Source: HXMU1420-13 sp965228545 | GTDB taxonomy: Bacteria > Bacteroidota > Rhodothermia > Balneolales > Balneolaceae | Direction: 5' to 3' | Assembly (NCBI GenBank): GCA_965228545.1 | Contig: OZ245822.1 | Span: 3,658,001-3,722,000, forward strand | Length of the DNA stretch: 64,000 nucleotides | Shown here: positions 8,719 through 17,279 of the stretch, piece after piece | Position numbering within the stretch: position 1 is the stretch's first letter | How the letters are laid out: every line of letters begins with the position of its first letter | Translations under genes and position numbers: made by a program | The notes under the pieces: generated by a model | The model's input: only the letters and a program-made list of their open reading frames with translations | The model's database searches: none | Told to the model about the DNA's origin: nothing

Positions 8719-10548
8719 ATGTGTGGCATTGCAGGCTATATCCCCCTTAAGGGTGGAGCGGTTGATTCAGGTATACTTCGATTAATGACAGATTCCATTT
8801 CTCATCGGGGCCCGGATGATTTTGGCTTTTTTAAAGATGACTATATAGGATTTGGTCATAGGAGATTATCAATTATTGATTTATCATCTGATGGTCATCA
8901 GCCTATGGTTAACGAGGATGGGCTGGTAATAACTTATAATGGAGAAATATATAATTACTTAGAGCTAAGAGAGGAATTAGAGAATTTAGGAGCTACATTT
9001 AAAACAAAAACAGATACAGAAGTAATACTTCAAGCATATAAATATTGGGGTGAGCAATGTTCTGAAAAATTTAATGGGATGTGGGCTTTTGCCATTTATA
9101 ATCCGGCTACAAAAAATATATTTTGCTCGAGAGATCATTATGGTATTAAGCCGTTCTATTATTGCCAATTAAATGATGTTTTTGCGTTTGGGTCTGAGAT
9201 ACGGCAACTCTTACCTCTATTTGATAAGGTGAGAATGAATGAAGACGTTGTGAAAACATTCCTTTTTGCTAGTGTTAATGAACCAATAGAGGAGACATTT
9301 TTTAGAGGAGTAAGCAAACTACCTGGTGGCTGTAATCTTTCTATAGATCTAGAAAATAGTGAGGTTAGGATTAATCCTTTTTACAGTTTAAGCCATTCTG
9401 TAGAGTATTCTGATATTGATGTTGCAGAGGCTGTTGATTTATTCGGAACCAGTTTGACCAATTCGATCAAGCTCAGGTTAAGGTCTGATGTAACTGTAGG
9501 TTCTTGTTTAAGTGGTGGACTTGATAGCTCTAGTGTAGCTTCCATCGCGTCAAAACACTATCGAGAAAAAACAGATGAGCAATTTTGTGCAATTACTGCT
9601 GTGAGTGAAGAATCAAATAATGACGAGTCAGAATTCGCAAAAGCAGTTGTTGATTGTTATAATATGAAATGGTTAACCGTTAAACCAAATTATTCCTCAT
9701 TTGTTGAACACCTTCCTGAAATAGTTAGAGCTCAAGAAGAACCTTTTGGCAGTTGTTCTATTGTAATGCAATATTTAGTAATGAAGACAGCAAAAGAAAA
9801 CGGAATTACTGTTTTATTAGATGGTCAGGGTGGTGATGAAATTCTCCTAGGATATGAGCGATACTTCGTTGGTTATTTGATTTCTGTTTACAGAAAATAT
9901 GGTTTAAGAAAAGCGATCAAAGAGTTTAGAGCGTTTAATGAAAATAACTCAAGAATATCTTTAGTAAATCTAGCCAAATTTCTGGTTCACTTTTCATCAG
10001 CTAAAGTTAGATATAAAGTTTACCGAAGAAGACATCATTATCTAAAAGATTTTCCTTCTTTTCCAATGGGAATGAGGTTTAGTAATGGTGGGATTTCAGA
10101 CATCTTTTATATGCAAAAGATGGAGTTAATGGAGTATAACCTACCAAAATTACTACGATTTGAAGATAAGAACTCAATGTGGCACTCAATAGAGGCACGA
10201 CTACCTTTTTTAGATCCTAATACGGTAAATATTGCATTATCTTTACCAAATAATTCTAAAATTAATGAAGGCTGGACTAAATACTGTCTCAGGAAGTTTG
10301 CTGAACAAATCTTACCTTCAACAATTACATGGCGAAAAAATAAGTTTGGATTTGAAGCGCCTGAAGACACTTGGATTAGCCAACACCATTCAATTATGCT
10401 TAATATAATTGAGAACTCCTCGATACTAAATTATTTATGTAATATGCATAATGTAAAATCGAATTTTACTCACTTTGATAATGAGACTAAATGGAAGTTA
10501 TATAGTGTAGCTTTGTGGGAAGATGAATTTAAAGTGAATATCCAATAG
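8719..10548 (+). CDS. asnB: Asparagine synthetase-like glutamine amidotransferase
   Basis: A 609-residue two-domain enzyme. The N-terminus starts MCGIAGY, so Cys2 would be the Ntn-hydrolase nucleophile of the glutaminase domain, with SHRGPDD following. The synthetase domain has the P-loop SCLSGGLDSSSV and the LLDGQGGDEILLGYERY motif. AsnB proteins in O-antigen loci (for example WbpS in Pseudomonas) are thought to amidate uronic acid carboxyl groups rather than make free asparagine. Its position between a WbpG-like gene and a HisF-like gene raises the alternative that its glutaminase domain supplies ammonia to the module in place of the missing HisH. The enzyme looks intact. Which substrate it amidates cannot be read from the sequence. 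Confidence 0.87.
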   Translation: MCGIAGYIPLKGGAVDSGILRLMTDSISHRGPDDFGFFKDDYIGFGHRRLSIIDLSSDGHQPMVNEDGLVITYNGEIYNYLELREELENLGATFKTKTDTEVILQAYKYWGEQCSEKFNGMWAFAIYNPATKNIFCSRDHYGIKPFYYCQLNDVFAFGSEIRQLLPLFDKVRMNEDVVKTFLFASVNEPIEETFFRGVSKLPGGCNLSIDLENSEVRINPFYSLSHSVEYSDIDVAEAVDLFGTSLTNSIKLRLRSDVTVGSCLSGGLDSSSVASIASKHYREKTDEQFCAITAVSEESNNDESEFAKAVVDCYNMKWLTVKPNYSSFVEHLPEIVRAQEEPFGSCSIVMQYLVMKTAKENGITVLLDGQGGDEILLGYERYFVGYLISVYRKYGLRKAIKEFRAFNENNSRISLVNLAKFLVHFSSAKVRYKVYRRRHHYLKDFPSFPMGMRFSNGGISDIFYMQKMELMEYNLPKLLRFEDKNSMWHSIEARLPFLDPNTVNIALSLPNNSKINEGWTKYCLRKFAEQILPSTITWRKNKFGFEAPEDTWISQHHSIMLNIIENSSILNYLCNMHNVKSNFTHFDNETKWKLYSVALWEDEFKVNIQ

Positions 10549-10557
10549 GTAATAAGT

Positions 10558-11331
10558 ATGTTAAGAACTAGAGTTATTCCATGTTTACTTGTTAAAAATG
10601 GAGGACTTGTAAAAACTGTTCAATTTGATAAATCCAAATATGTTGGAGACCCTATTAATGCAGTTCGAATATTTAATGAAAAAGAAGTAGATGAAATTGC
10701 AATACTCGATATTAATGCAACAGTTGAGGGAAGAGAACCAAATTTTGAACTAATTTCCGATTTAGCTAGTCAAGCATTCATGCCGATGTCATACGGTGGA
10801 GGAATAACTAATATTTCTCAAATCGAAAAACTATTTTCGATAGGAGTGGAAAAAGTAATATTGAACTCTATAATTCATGAGAAGCCAAACTTAATAAGTG
10901 AAGCTGCACAAATAGCGGGTAGTTCCTCTGTAGTTGCGAGTATTGATGTGAAATCTAATTGGTTGGGTAAATACTCTGTATATGTTAAGTCTGGAACCTT
11001 TGATGTTAAAACACATCCAACAGATTTTGCAAAAAAAGTTGAAGAATTAGGTGCAGGTGAAATAATAATAAATTCAATTGATAAAGACGGTACTCAGAAA
11101 GGCTATGACATAAAGCTTGTAAAGCAAATATCTGATGCAGTTTCAATTCCGGTTATAGCAATTGGTGGAGCAGGAAAACTGTCCGATTTTAAAGAAGCAG
11201 TAGATGCAGGAGCCTCTGCAGTTTCTGCAGGTAGCTTCTTCGTATTTCATGGTAAGCATAGAGCAGTTCTAATTACATATCCCGAATATTCAAAATTGGA
11301 ATCTCTTTTTAGTGAAAAATCGAATGGCTGA
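10558..11331 (+). CDS. HisF-like protein of the WbuZ/HisF2 type (amidotransferase partner)
   Basis: A 257-residue (beta-alpha)8 barrel aligned end to end with histidine-pathway HisF (imidazole glycerol phosphate synthase cyclase subunit). Asp130 of HisF is kept (ASIDVKS), but the other catalytic aspartate, Asp11, is leucine here (PCLLVKN). This is the pattern of the HisF2/WbuZ subfamily from O-antigen loci, which is thought to channel ammonia from a HisH-type glutaminase to WbpG rather than carry out histidine chemistry. No hisH-like gene is present anywhere in the window. The gene sits between asnB and the second WbpG-like gene, with which it overlaps by eight bases. A histidine-biosynthesis role is rejected on context and on the lost aspartate. 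Confidence 0.85.
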   Translation: MLRTRVIPCLLVKNGGLVKTVQFDKSKYVGDPINAVRIFNEKEVDEIAILDINATVEGREPNFELISDLASQAFMPMSYGGGITNISQIEKLFSIGVEKVILNSIIHEKPNLISEAAQIAGSSSVVASIDVKSNWLGKYSVYVKSGTFDVKTHPTDFAKKVEELGAGEIIINSIDKDGTQKGYDIKLVKQISDAVSIPVIAIGGAGKLSDFKEAVDAGASAVSAGSFFVFHGKHRAVLITYPEYSKLESLFSEKSNG

Positions 11332-12463
11332 TCCTAAAAAAACAAAATATCGTATTTGTACTCGCTGCATAATGGATACAAGTGATCCTGAAATTTACTT
11401 CGACTCGATGGGGATTTGTAATCATTGTCAAAGATACGACAAGTTATTACCTCAAAGAGTGTTTAAGGGTAAAGAAGCAGATACCAAACTTAGTGCTTTG
11501 ATTGAACAAATCAAGCTAAGTGGGGCTAATAAAGAATACGATTGTATAATTGGTGTGAGTGGTGGTGTAGATAGCACGTATGTTGCATATCTAACAAAGC
11601 AGTTAGGATTAAAGCCACTTGCTGTTCATTTTGATAATGGCTGGAATTCTGAACTCGCCGTTAACAATATTCGCAAAATGCTGGATAAACTCAGAATCGA
11701 TTTATACACACATGTCATAGATTGGAATTCGTTTAAAAACCTTCAAATTTCATTTCTTAAAGCATCAACTCCAGACGGTGAGATACCAACCGATCATGCT
11801 ATTAATGCTTTACTATTTAACATAGCCAACGATAAAGGTATTAAATACATAATAAATGGGATGAATTTTGCTACAGAATCTATGTCTGTTCCTGCATGGG
11901 CATACGGCCATTCTGATTGGAAATATATAAAGTCTGTTCACAAACAATTTATGAACACTTCCTTATTGGATTATCCACATTTCAGCATCCTAGATCTTTT
12001 TATAAATACTGCTATAAAACGTATTAAAGTTGTATCAATATTAAATTATATCGATTACAATAAAGACGATGTAATGGAGCTAATTAAAAATGAACTAGGC
12101 TGGGTTTACTATGGGGGTAAACACTATGAGTCAGTATATACAAGGTTTTATCAAGGTTATATTCTTCCTGTCAAGTTTAATATCGACAAAAGAAGAGGGC
12201 ATTATTCAGATTTAATTCGATCCGGTCAAATAAGTAGAAAAGACGCTATAGAAGAGATGAAGGCAAATCCTTACGACCCTGAATTATTAGCTCAGGATAA
12301 GGAATTTGCATTTAAAAAATTGGGGATTTGCGAGGATGAATTTGATGAAATAATGAGTAGGGAAGTAAAATCGTTTAGGGATTATCCAAATAATTATGAG
12401 ATAATTGGGAGAATAAAAAAACTAGTGAATAAACTTAGATCAAAAGGGTTGTATAGTAAGTAA
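11324..12463 (+). CDS. N-acetyl sugar amidotransferase, WbpG/PseA type (copy 2)
   Basis: A second WbpG-like enzyme of about 379 residues, with the cysteine pairs CTRC and CNHC near the N-terminus and the P-loop GVSGGVDSTYVAYL. It is clearly homologous to the copy at 7567 but diverged along its length. An in-frame GTG at 11312 could add four residues, but the ATG at 11324 overlaps the HisF-like stop by eight bases, like other junctions in this operon, and is preferred. It would add an amidine to an N-acetyl sugar, possibly a different residue from copy 1. It is followed after one base by a glycosyltransferase related to the one before copy 1. Confidence 0.87.
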   Translation: MADPKKTKYRICTRCIMDTSDPEIYFDSMGICNHCQRYDKLLPQRVFKGKEADTKLSALIEQIKLSGANKEYDCIIGVSGGVDSTYVAYLTKQLGLKPLAVHFDNGWNSELAVNNIRKMLDKLRIDLYTHVIDWNSFKNLQISFLKASTPDGEIPTDHAINALLFNIANDKGIKYIINGMNFATESMSVPAWAYGHSDWKYIKSVHKQFMNTSLLDYPHFSILDLFINTAIKRIKVVSILNYIDYNKDDVMELIKNELGWVYYGGKHYESVYTRFYQGYILPVKFNIDKRRGHYSDLIRSGQISRKDAIEEMKANPYDPELLAQDKEFAFKKLGICEDEFDEIMSREVKSFRDYPNNYEIIGRIKKLVNKLRSKGLYSK

Positions 12464-12464
12464 A

Positions 12465-13610
12465 GTGTTTGAAAATAATCTTCATATTTATCCATCAAAT
12501 CTTAAAAATGAATCAAGGCTATTTAAAGAAGCAAATACTGTAACATCGTATAAGTTAGTTAAAAAGGTAATAGCAGTTGGCTTAAAGGATTCGAATACAT
12601 TAAAATTCGAACAAAAATCATCCAAATTTGAAATCCATCGTATTTGGATTCCAAAGATACCTGGCCCATCGATATTTAATTTTTTGTTTAAATATTTTTT
12701 CTTCCAAATATGTGTGCTTATTAAAGTTAAAGGAAGAAAAATTGATGTAATTAATGCACACAACTTGTCAGTCTTGCCAATAGCAGTAGTTCTAAAAAAA
12801 TTAAAAAAAGCAAAGTTAATTTATGATGCTCATGAGCTTGAGACAGAGGTTCATAATTCCAAAGGTATTAAAAGAAAATATGGAAAATGGATTGAGAGAA
12901 AACTGATTTACAGTGTTGATCAAATTATTGTAGTTAACGACAGTATTAAAGAGTGGTATGCTAAAGAATATGGTCTAACAAATATTTACTCTGTTAGAAA
13001 TATTCCTAATTCTGAGCTCTATAAAGACAATAAAAAGTATGACATATTTCGTGAAAAATTTAATATCCCAAAGGAAAAAATAATTTTTTTATATCAAGGT
13101 TTAATTTCTCAAGCTAGAGGAATTGATATTATTCTAGACGCATTCAAAAGCATAGAAGAAAACAAAGTGCTTGTATTAATGGGGTTTGGACCGGATGTTA
13201 ATCGAATTAAAAGTGATTACGTAAATGAGCATGTGATATTTTATCATGAAGCAGTTCCAAGAGATGAGCTTGTGGCATATACCAAATCAGCAGATATTGG
13301 ATTTAGTTTAATCGAAAATACATGCTTAAATCATTATTATTGCCTACCTAATAAAGCCTTCGAGTATTATTTATCCAAAATTCCTCAAGTTACGAGTGAT
13401 TTCCCAGAATTGAATAAATTAATTTGCGAAAATGAAGTTGGTTGGTGTATAGAGCCAAATAAAAGCTCTTTGTATAATTTAATTTCTAAAATTACCAAAG
13501 AGGATGTTAAAATAAAGACTGACAAGCTCAGTAAAATTTGGTCAAAATACAGTTGGCAAAAAGAAGAAAAAGAAATAATAAAGCTATATCAAAACTTGTT
13601 AAATGATTAA
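12465..13610 (+). CDS. GT4-family glycosyltransferase, paralogue B
   Basis: A 381-residue GT4 enzyme with a GTG start directly after the amidotransferase gene. Motifs include LIYDAHELETEV, FLYQGLISQARGIDII, LMGFGPDVNRI and LPNKAFEYYLSK. It is a paralogue of the glycosyltransferase at 6426-7574. The two bracket the WbpG-AsnB-HisF-WbpG block in mirrored order (GT-WbpG ... WbpG-GT), which suggests each amidotransferase and its neighbouring transferase handle one modified residue. The end overlaps the 2-epimerase gene by eight bases. Specificity is unknown. Confidence 0.85.
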   Translation: MFENNLHIYPSNLKNESRLFKEANTVTSYKLVKKVIAVGLKDSNTLKFEQKSSKFEIHRIWIPKIPGPSIFNFLFKYFFFQICVLIKVKGRKIDVINAHNLSVLPIAVVLKKLKKAKLIYDAHELETEVHNSKGIKRKYGKWIERKLIYSVDQIIVVNDSIKEWYAKEYGLTNIYSVRNIPNSELYKDNKKYDIFREKFNIPKEKIIFLYQGLISQARGIDIILDAFKSIEENKVLVLMGFGPDVNRIKSDYVNEHVIFYHEAVPRDELVAYTKSADIGFSLIENTCLNHYYCLPNKAFEYYLSKIPQVTSDFPELNKLICENEVGWCIEPNKSSLYNLISKITKEDVKIKTDKLSKIWSKYSWQKEEKEIIKLYQNLLND

Positions 13611-14691
13611 AATTGTGACGGTCATTGGTGCAAGACCTCAATTTATAAAAGCATCTACAGTTTCTCGTGTAATACAAAATACTACCTCAATAAACGAGAT
13701 TATTATACACACCGGTCAGCATTTTGATGATAATATGTCTTCTGTTTTTTTTGAGGAAATGGAAATCCCTGAGCCAAAATACAATTTAAACATAAATGGG
13801 GTAAGTCATGGTGAAATGACTGCAAGAATGCTTGAAGGTATTGAAGATATTCTGATAAACGAAAAACCAGATATTTTGATGGTTTATGGAGACACAAATT
13901 CAACTTTAGCAGGAGCAATAGCCGCAATAAAGTTAAATATTCCAATTGTACATATAGAGTCAGGATTGAGATCTTTTAACCTAAATATGCCCGAAGAATA
14001 CAATCGAATTTTAACTGATAGGGTAAGCAAAGTTTTGTTTGTTCCAAATGAAACTGGCTATAAGAATCTAATAAATGAGGGGTTTAATAATTTTGAGTGC
14101 GAGATAATCGAGTCTGGTGATGTAATGCTAGATGCAGCGCTCCATTATAGTGAAATGGAAGATCGAGTTAGTAATGAATTGAAAAAACAACTAGACGAGA
14201 AAAATAACTATATATTGGCAACAATCCATAGACAGGAAAACACTAATGATATAGTTCGTTTAAAGAATATAATCTCTTCGCTAAATAGCCTACACCAAGA
14301 GTATAATGTTATTGTACCAATGCATCCTAGGACCCAAAAAGTAATCGAAAATGAAGGTATTCTAGTAGAATTTGATAGATTAGAGTCGGTTGGCTACATA
14401 GATATGATGTATCTTATAAAAAATAGTTCGCTAGTTATAACGGATAGTGGCGGGTTACAAAAAGAAGCCTTTTTCTTAAATAAATATTGTTTGACATTAC
14501 GCAGTGAAACAGAATGGACAGAATTAGTGGATTTTGGATATAACTTTATTATCAACGATAATTTCAAGTTACTTAGTGAACTTACAGAGAAGTATTACGG
14601 AGCAACAATTCTGAATAAACCTAACTTGTACGGAGATGGAAATAGTGCAGAGAAAATTGTGAGTTCTATCCAACGAATATTTAATAACTAG
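13603..14691 (+). CDS. wecB: UDP-N-acetylglucosamine 2-epimerase family (WecB/WbpI type), copy 1
   Basis: A 362-residue non-hydrolysing UDP-sugar 2-epimerase. It shows VIGARPQFIKAS, HTGQHFDDNMS, GDTNSTLAG and the active-site stretch HIESGLRSF..MPEEYNR. Family members convert UDP-GlcNAc to UDP-ManNAc, or, as WbpI does, UDP-GlcNAc(3NAc)A to the manno isomer. The next three genes form a WlbA-WlbB-WlbC-type set for UDP-GlcNAc(3NAc)A, so a WbpI-like role is the better guess. Catalytic residues look intact. A second member is at 22047-23144. Confidence 0.85.
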   Translation: MIKIVTVIGARPQFIKASTVSRVIQNTTSINEIIIHTGQHFDDNMSSVFFEEMEIPEPKYNLNINGVSHGEMTARMLEGIEDILINEKPDILMVYGDTNSTLAGAIAAIKLNIPIVHIESGLRSFNLNMPEEYNRILTDRVSKVLFVPNETGYKNLINEGFNNFECEIIESGDVMLDAALHYSEMEDRVSNELKKQLDEKNNYILATIHRQENTNDIVRLKNIISSLNSLHQEYNVIVPMHPRTQKVIENEGILVEFDRLESVGYIDMMYLIKNSSLVITDSGGLQKEAFFLNKYCLTLRSETEWTELVDFGYNFIINDNFKLLSELTEKYYGATILNKPNLYGDGNSAEKIVSSIQRIFNN

Positions 14692-14695
14692 TACT

Positions 14696-15712
14696 ATGAA
14701 AAAACTAACATTTGCAATTGTCGGTTGTGGTAGAATTGCGCAAAGGCATGCTGAGCATATTTCTAACAATGGTTTACTTTTAGCAACATGCGATATTGTT
14801 GAAAGTAAAGCCGAAGAGTTGGCATCTAAATATGGTGCAAAAGCATTTTTTTCGATTGATGATTTATTAAATGAGCAACTGGAGATAGATGTAATTTCAG
14901 TTTGTAGTCCAAATGGATTGCATGCAGAGCACAGCATAAAAGCATTAAAAGCAGGTTACAATGTTCTCTGTGAAAAGCCTATGGCAATTAATGTGCAAGA
15001 TTGTGGTGAGATGATTAAACAGGCAGAGAAATCTAATAAACGCTTATTTGTAGTTAAGCAAAATAGATTTAATCCGCCAATATCAGCAGTAAAGAAGGCT
15101 ATTGAAGACGGTAAATTCGGTAAAATACTTAGCATTCAATTAAGCTGTTTTTGGAATCGAAATCCCGACTACTATAAAAACTCGTGGAAAGGGACAAAAA
15201 CTTTGGATGGTGGAACTCTTTACACTCAATTCAGTCATTTCATAGATTTGTTGTATTGGATGATTGGAGATATAAGAAATGTTGAAGCTTTCACAAATAA
15301 TTTCATACACCGAGACATCATAGAATTTGAAGATACTGGAGTAATTGCACTTGAATTCTATAATGGTGCAATTGGCACAATTAATTACACAGTGAATAGC
15401 TATGAGAAAAATATGGAAGGTTCACTTACCATATTTGGTGAAAAAGGCACTGTAAAAATAGGTGGCCAATATTTAAATGAATTAGAATATCAAAGCATTG
15501 AGAATTTCGAGTTTAAAAACCTACCTATCGGTAATAAAGCAAATAACTATGGGAATTACAGAGGTTCCATGTCTAATCATGATAAGATTTATGAAAATCT
15601 AGTTGATGTATTTAATAAAGGTGGTTCAATTTCAACTAACTCTTTTGAAGGGTTAAAAACAGTTGAAATTATAGATAAAATCTATCGATCAGCAGAATTA
15701 AATAAAAAATGA
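14696..15712 (+). CDS. Gfo/Idh/MocA-family UDP-sugar 3-dehydrogenase (WlbA/WbpB type), copy 1
   Basis: A 338-residue NAD-dependent oxidoreductase with an N-terminal Rossmann start (AIVGCGRIAQRHAEH) and the family CEKPMAIN motif carrying the catalytic lysine. FVVKQNRFNPP and the GGTLYTQFSHFIDLL histidine region match the WlbA/WbpB branch, which oxidises C3 of UDP-GlcNAc uronate. In that branch bound NADH is known to be recycled with 2-oxoglutarate, giving 2-hydroxyglutarate. The acetyltransferase and aminotransferase of the same pathway follow directly with four-base overlaps. A second, diverged set is at 27617-30459. The substrate is inferred from the gene set. Confidence 0.82.
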   Translation: MKKLTFAIVGCGRIAQRHAEHISNNGLLLATCDIVESKAEELASKYGAKAFFSIDDLLNEQLEIDVISVCSPNGLHAEHSIKALKAGYNVLCEKPMAINVQDCGEMIKQAEKSNKRLFVVKQNRFNPPISAVKKAIEDGKFGKILSIQLSCFWNRNPDYYKNSWKGTKTLDGGTLYTQFSHFIDLLYWMIGDIRNVEAFTNNFIHRDIIEFEDTGVIALEFYNGAIGTINYTVNSYEKNMEGSLTIFGEKGTVKIGGQYLNELEYQSIENFEFKNLPIGNKANNYGNYRGSMSNHDKIYENLVDVFNKGGSISTNSFEGLKTVEIIDKIYRSAELNKK

Positions 15713-16170
15713 AAACAGTAAATGTTTCAATTAGAGAAGTGCAGTTTGGAAACGATTGCCTAGTTATTTTACCTTCAAACTTATATGAGTGTATTCTTGG
15801 GAATAACTGTTTTGTAGGCCCATTTGTCGAAATTCAAAAAGGGGTAATAATTGGCGACAACTGTAAAATTCAATCCCATTCTTTCGTCTGCGAATTAGTA
15901 AAAATTGGTGATAATTGTTTTATAGGCCATGGAGTAATGTTTATTAATGATTTATTTTCTGATGGCGCACCAGCAGGAGGAGATAGCTCAAAATGGAAAT
16001 CTACTGTAATTGGAAACAATGTAAGCATTGGGAGTAATGCTACAATATTACCTATATCAATTTGTAATGATGTTGTTATTGGTGCAGGGGCAGTAGTTAC
16101 AAAACCTATAACTAGTCCCGGTATTTATGCCGGTAATCCAGCAAAAAAAATTAGAAGTATTAATCAATGA
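15709..16170 (+). CDS. Left-handed beta-helix acetyltransferase (WlbB/WbpD type), copy 1
   Basis: A short 153-residue hexapeptide-repeat protein. Repeats such as ILGNNCFVG, VIIGDNCKI and VKIGDNCFIG build the left-handed beta helix, and an insertion around NDLFSDGAPAGG resembles the active-site loop of WlbB/WbpD. The C-terminal AGNPAKKI is typical of the fold. It would transfer acetyl from acetyl-CoA to the 3-amino group of UDP-GlcNAc(3NH2)A. It overlaps both neighbours by four bases, so it is part of a translationally coupled set. It is shorter than the copy at 28646 (190 residues). Confidence 0.8.
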   Translation: MKTVNVSIREVQFGNDCLVILPSNLYECILGNNCFVGPFVEIQKGVIIGDNCKIQSHSFVCELVKIGDNCFIGHGVMFINDLFSDGAPAGGDSSKWKSTVIGNNVSIGSNATILPISICNDVVIGAGAVVTKPITSPGIYAGNPAKKIRSINQ

Positions 16171-17279
16171 AAATACCATTTGTAGATTTAAGAGCTCAGT
16201 ATTTATCTATTAAACCGGAAATAGATAGAGCCATTCAAAATGTAATAGATGAAACGGCATTTATTGGCGGTGAAATTGTGCAAGCGTTTGAAGATAAATA
16301 TGCTGATTTATACGGAGTAAAACATTGTATAAGTACTGCAAATGGTACTGACTCTCTCTACATTATTATGAAAATGCTGGGAATTGGAGATGGAGATGAA
16401 GTGATTACTGTGGCAAATAGTTGGATTTCATCATCAGAAACGATTACCCAAACTGGTGCTAAACCAGTATTTATTGATATTGATCCTGAATATTTTTCGA
16501 TTGACGAAAATTTAATAGAAAGCAAAATTACTTCACGAACTAAAGCTATTATTCCTGTTCACCTTTATGGTCAAATGTGTGAGATGAACAAAATAATGGA
16601 GCTAGCTAGCAAGTATAACTTATACGTGATTGAGGATTGTGCACAGTCTCATTTTGCTGAATATAATTCGAAAAAAGCAGGATTGTTTGGTATTGCAGGA
16701 TCCTTTAGTTTTTTCCCTGGTAAAAATTTAGGGGCATACGGGGATGCAGGATGTATTATTACAGATGACGACGAGCTTGCATTAAAGTTTAGAATGTTTG
16801 CTCGGCATGGTGCTCTGGTTAAACATAGACATGAAATGGAGGGTATAAATAGCAGATTGGATGGAATACAGGCAGCTATATTATCAGTAAAGTTAAATTA
16901 TATTTTAAGTTGGACTCAACAGAGAATTAATAATGCTGAACTTTATTATAAATATCTTTCTGATATTGATGAAATAGTTACCCCCAAAATTAGAGAAAAC
17001 ACTAAGCATACATTTCACTTATTTGTTATTAGAGCAAAACAAAGAGATCGTCTAGCCAATTATTTAAATAGTAAGGGTATTAGTACCTCAATTCATTATC
17101 CTACGGCCTTACCGAACTTACCGGCTTATAAATATTTAAATACAAGTAAGGAAGACTTTCGAATTGCAACACAATATCAGGATGAAATACTCTCGCTGCC
17201 AATTTATCCAGAACTAACCGAACAGGAAATATCTTTTATTGCCAATACCATTAAGGATTTCTATACGCTTGAAGTATGA
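16167..17279 (+). CDS. DegT/DnrJ/EryC1/StrS aminotransferase (WlbC/WbpE type), copy 1
   Basis: A 370-residue PLP-dependent sugar aminotransferase. It starts IPFVDLRAQY, has VIEDCAQSHFAE for the cofactor site, and SFSFFPGKNLGAYGDAG with the Schiff-base lysine. It would add an amino group from glutamate to the 3-keto sugar made by the adjacent dehydrogenase, releasing 2-oxoglutarate. The four-base overlaps on both sides place it in the dehydrogenase-acetyltransferase-aminotransferase set. A related enzyme with an internal insertion is at 29215-30459. Reaction class is sure; the exact sugar is inferred. Confidence 0.87.
   Translation: MKIPFVDLRAQYLSIKPEIDRAIQNVIDETAFIGGEIVQAFEDKYADLYGVKHCISTANGTDSLYIIMKMLGIGDGDEVITVANSWISSSETITQTGAKPVFIDIDPEYFSIDENLIESKITSRTKAIIPVHLYGQMCEMNKIMELASKYNLYVIEDCAQSHFAEYNSKKAGLFGIAGSFSFFPGKNLGAYGDAGCIITDDDELALKFRMFARHGALVKHRHEMEGINSRLDGIQAAILSVKLNYILSWTQQRINNAELYYKYLSDIDEIVTPKIRENTKHTFHLFVIRAKQRDRLANYLNSKGISTSIHYPTALPNLPAYKYLNTSKEDFRIATQYQDEILSLPIYPELTEQEISFIANTIKDFYTLEV

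Noticed and set aside
10558..11331. HisF as part of histidine biosynthesis
   Set aside because: Asp11 is replaced by Leu, no other his genes are near, and the neighbours are amidotransferases of sugar pathways.
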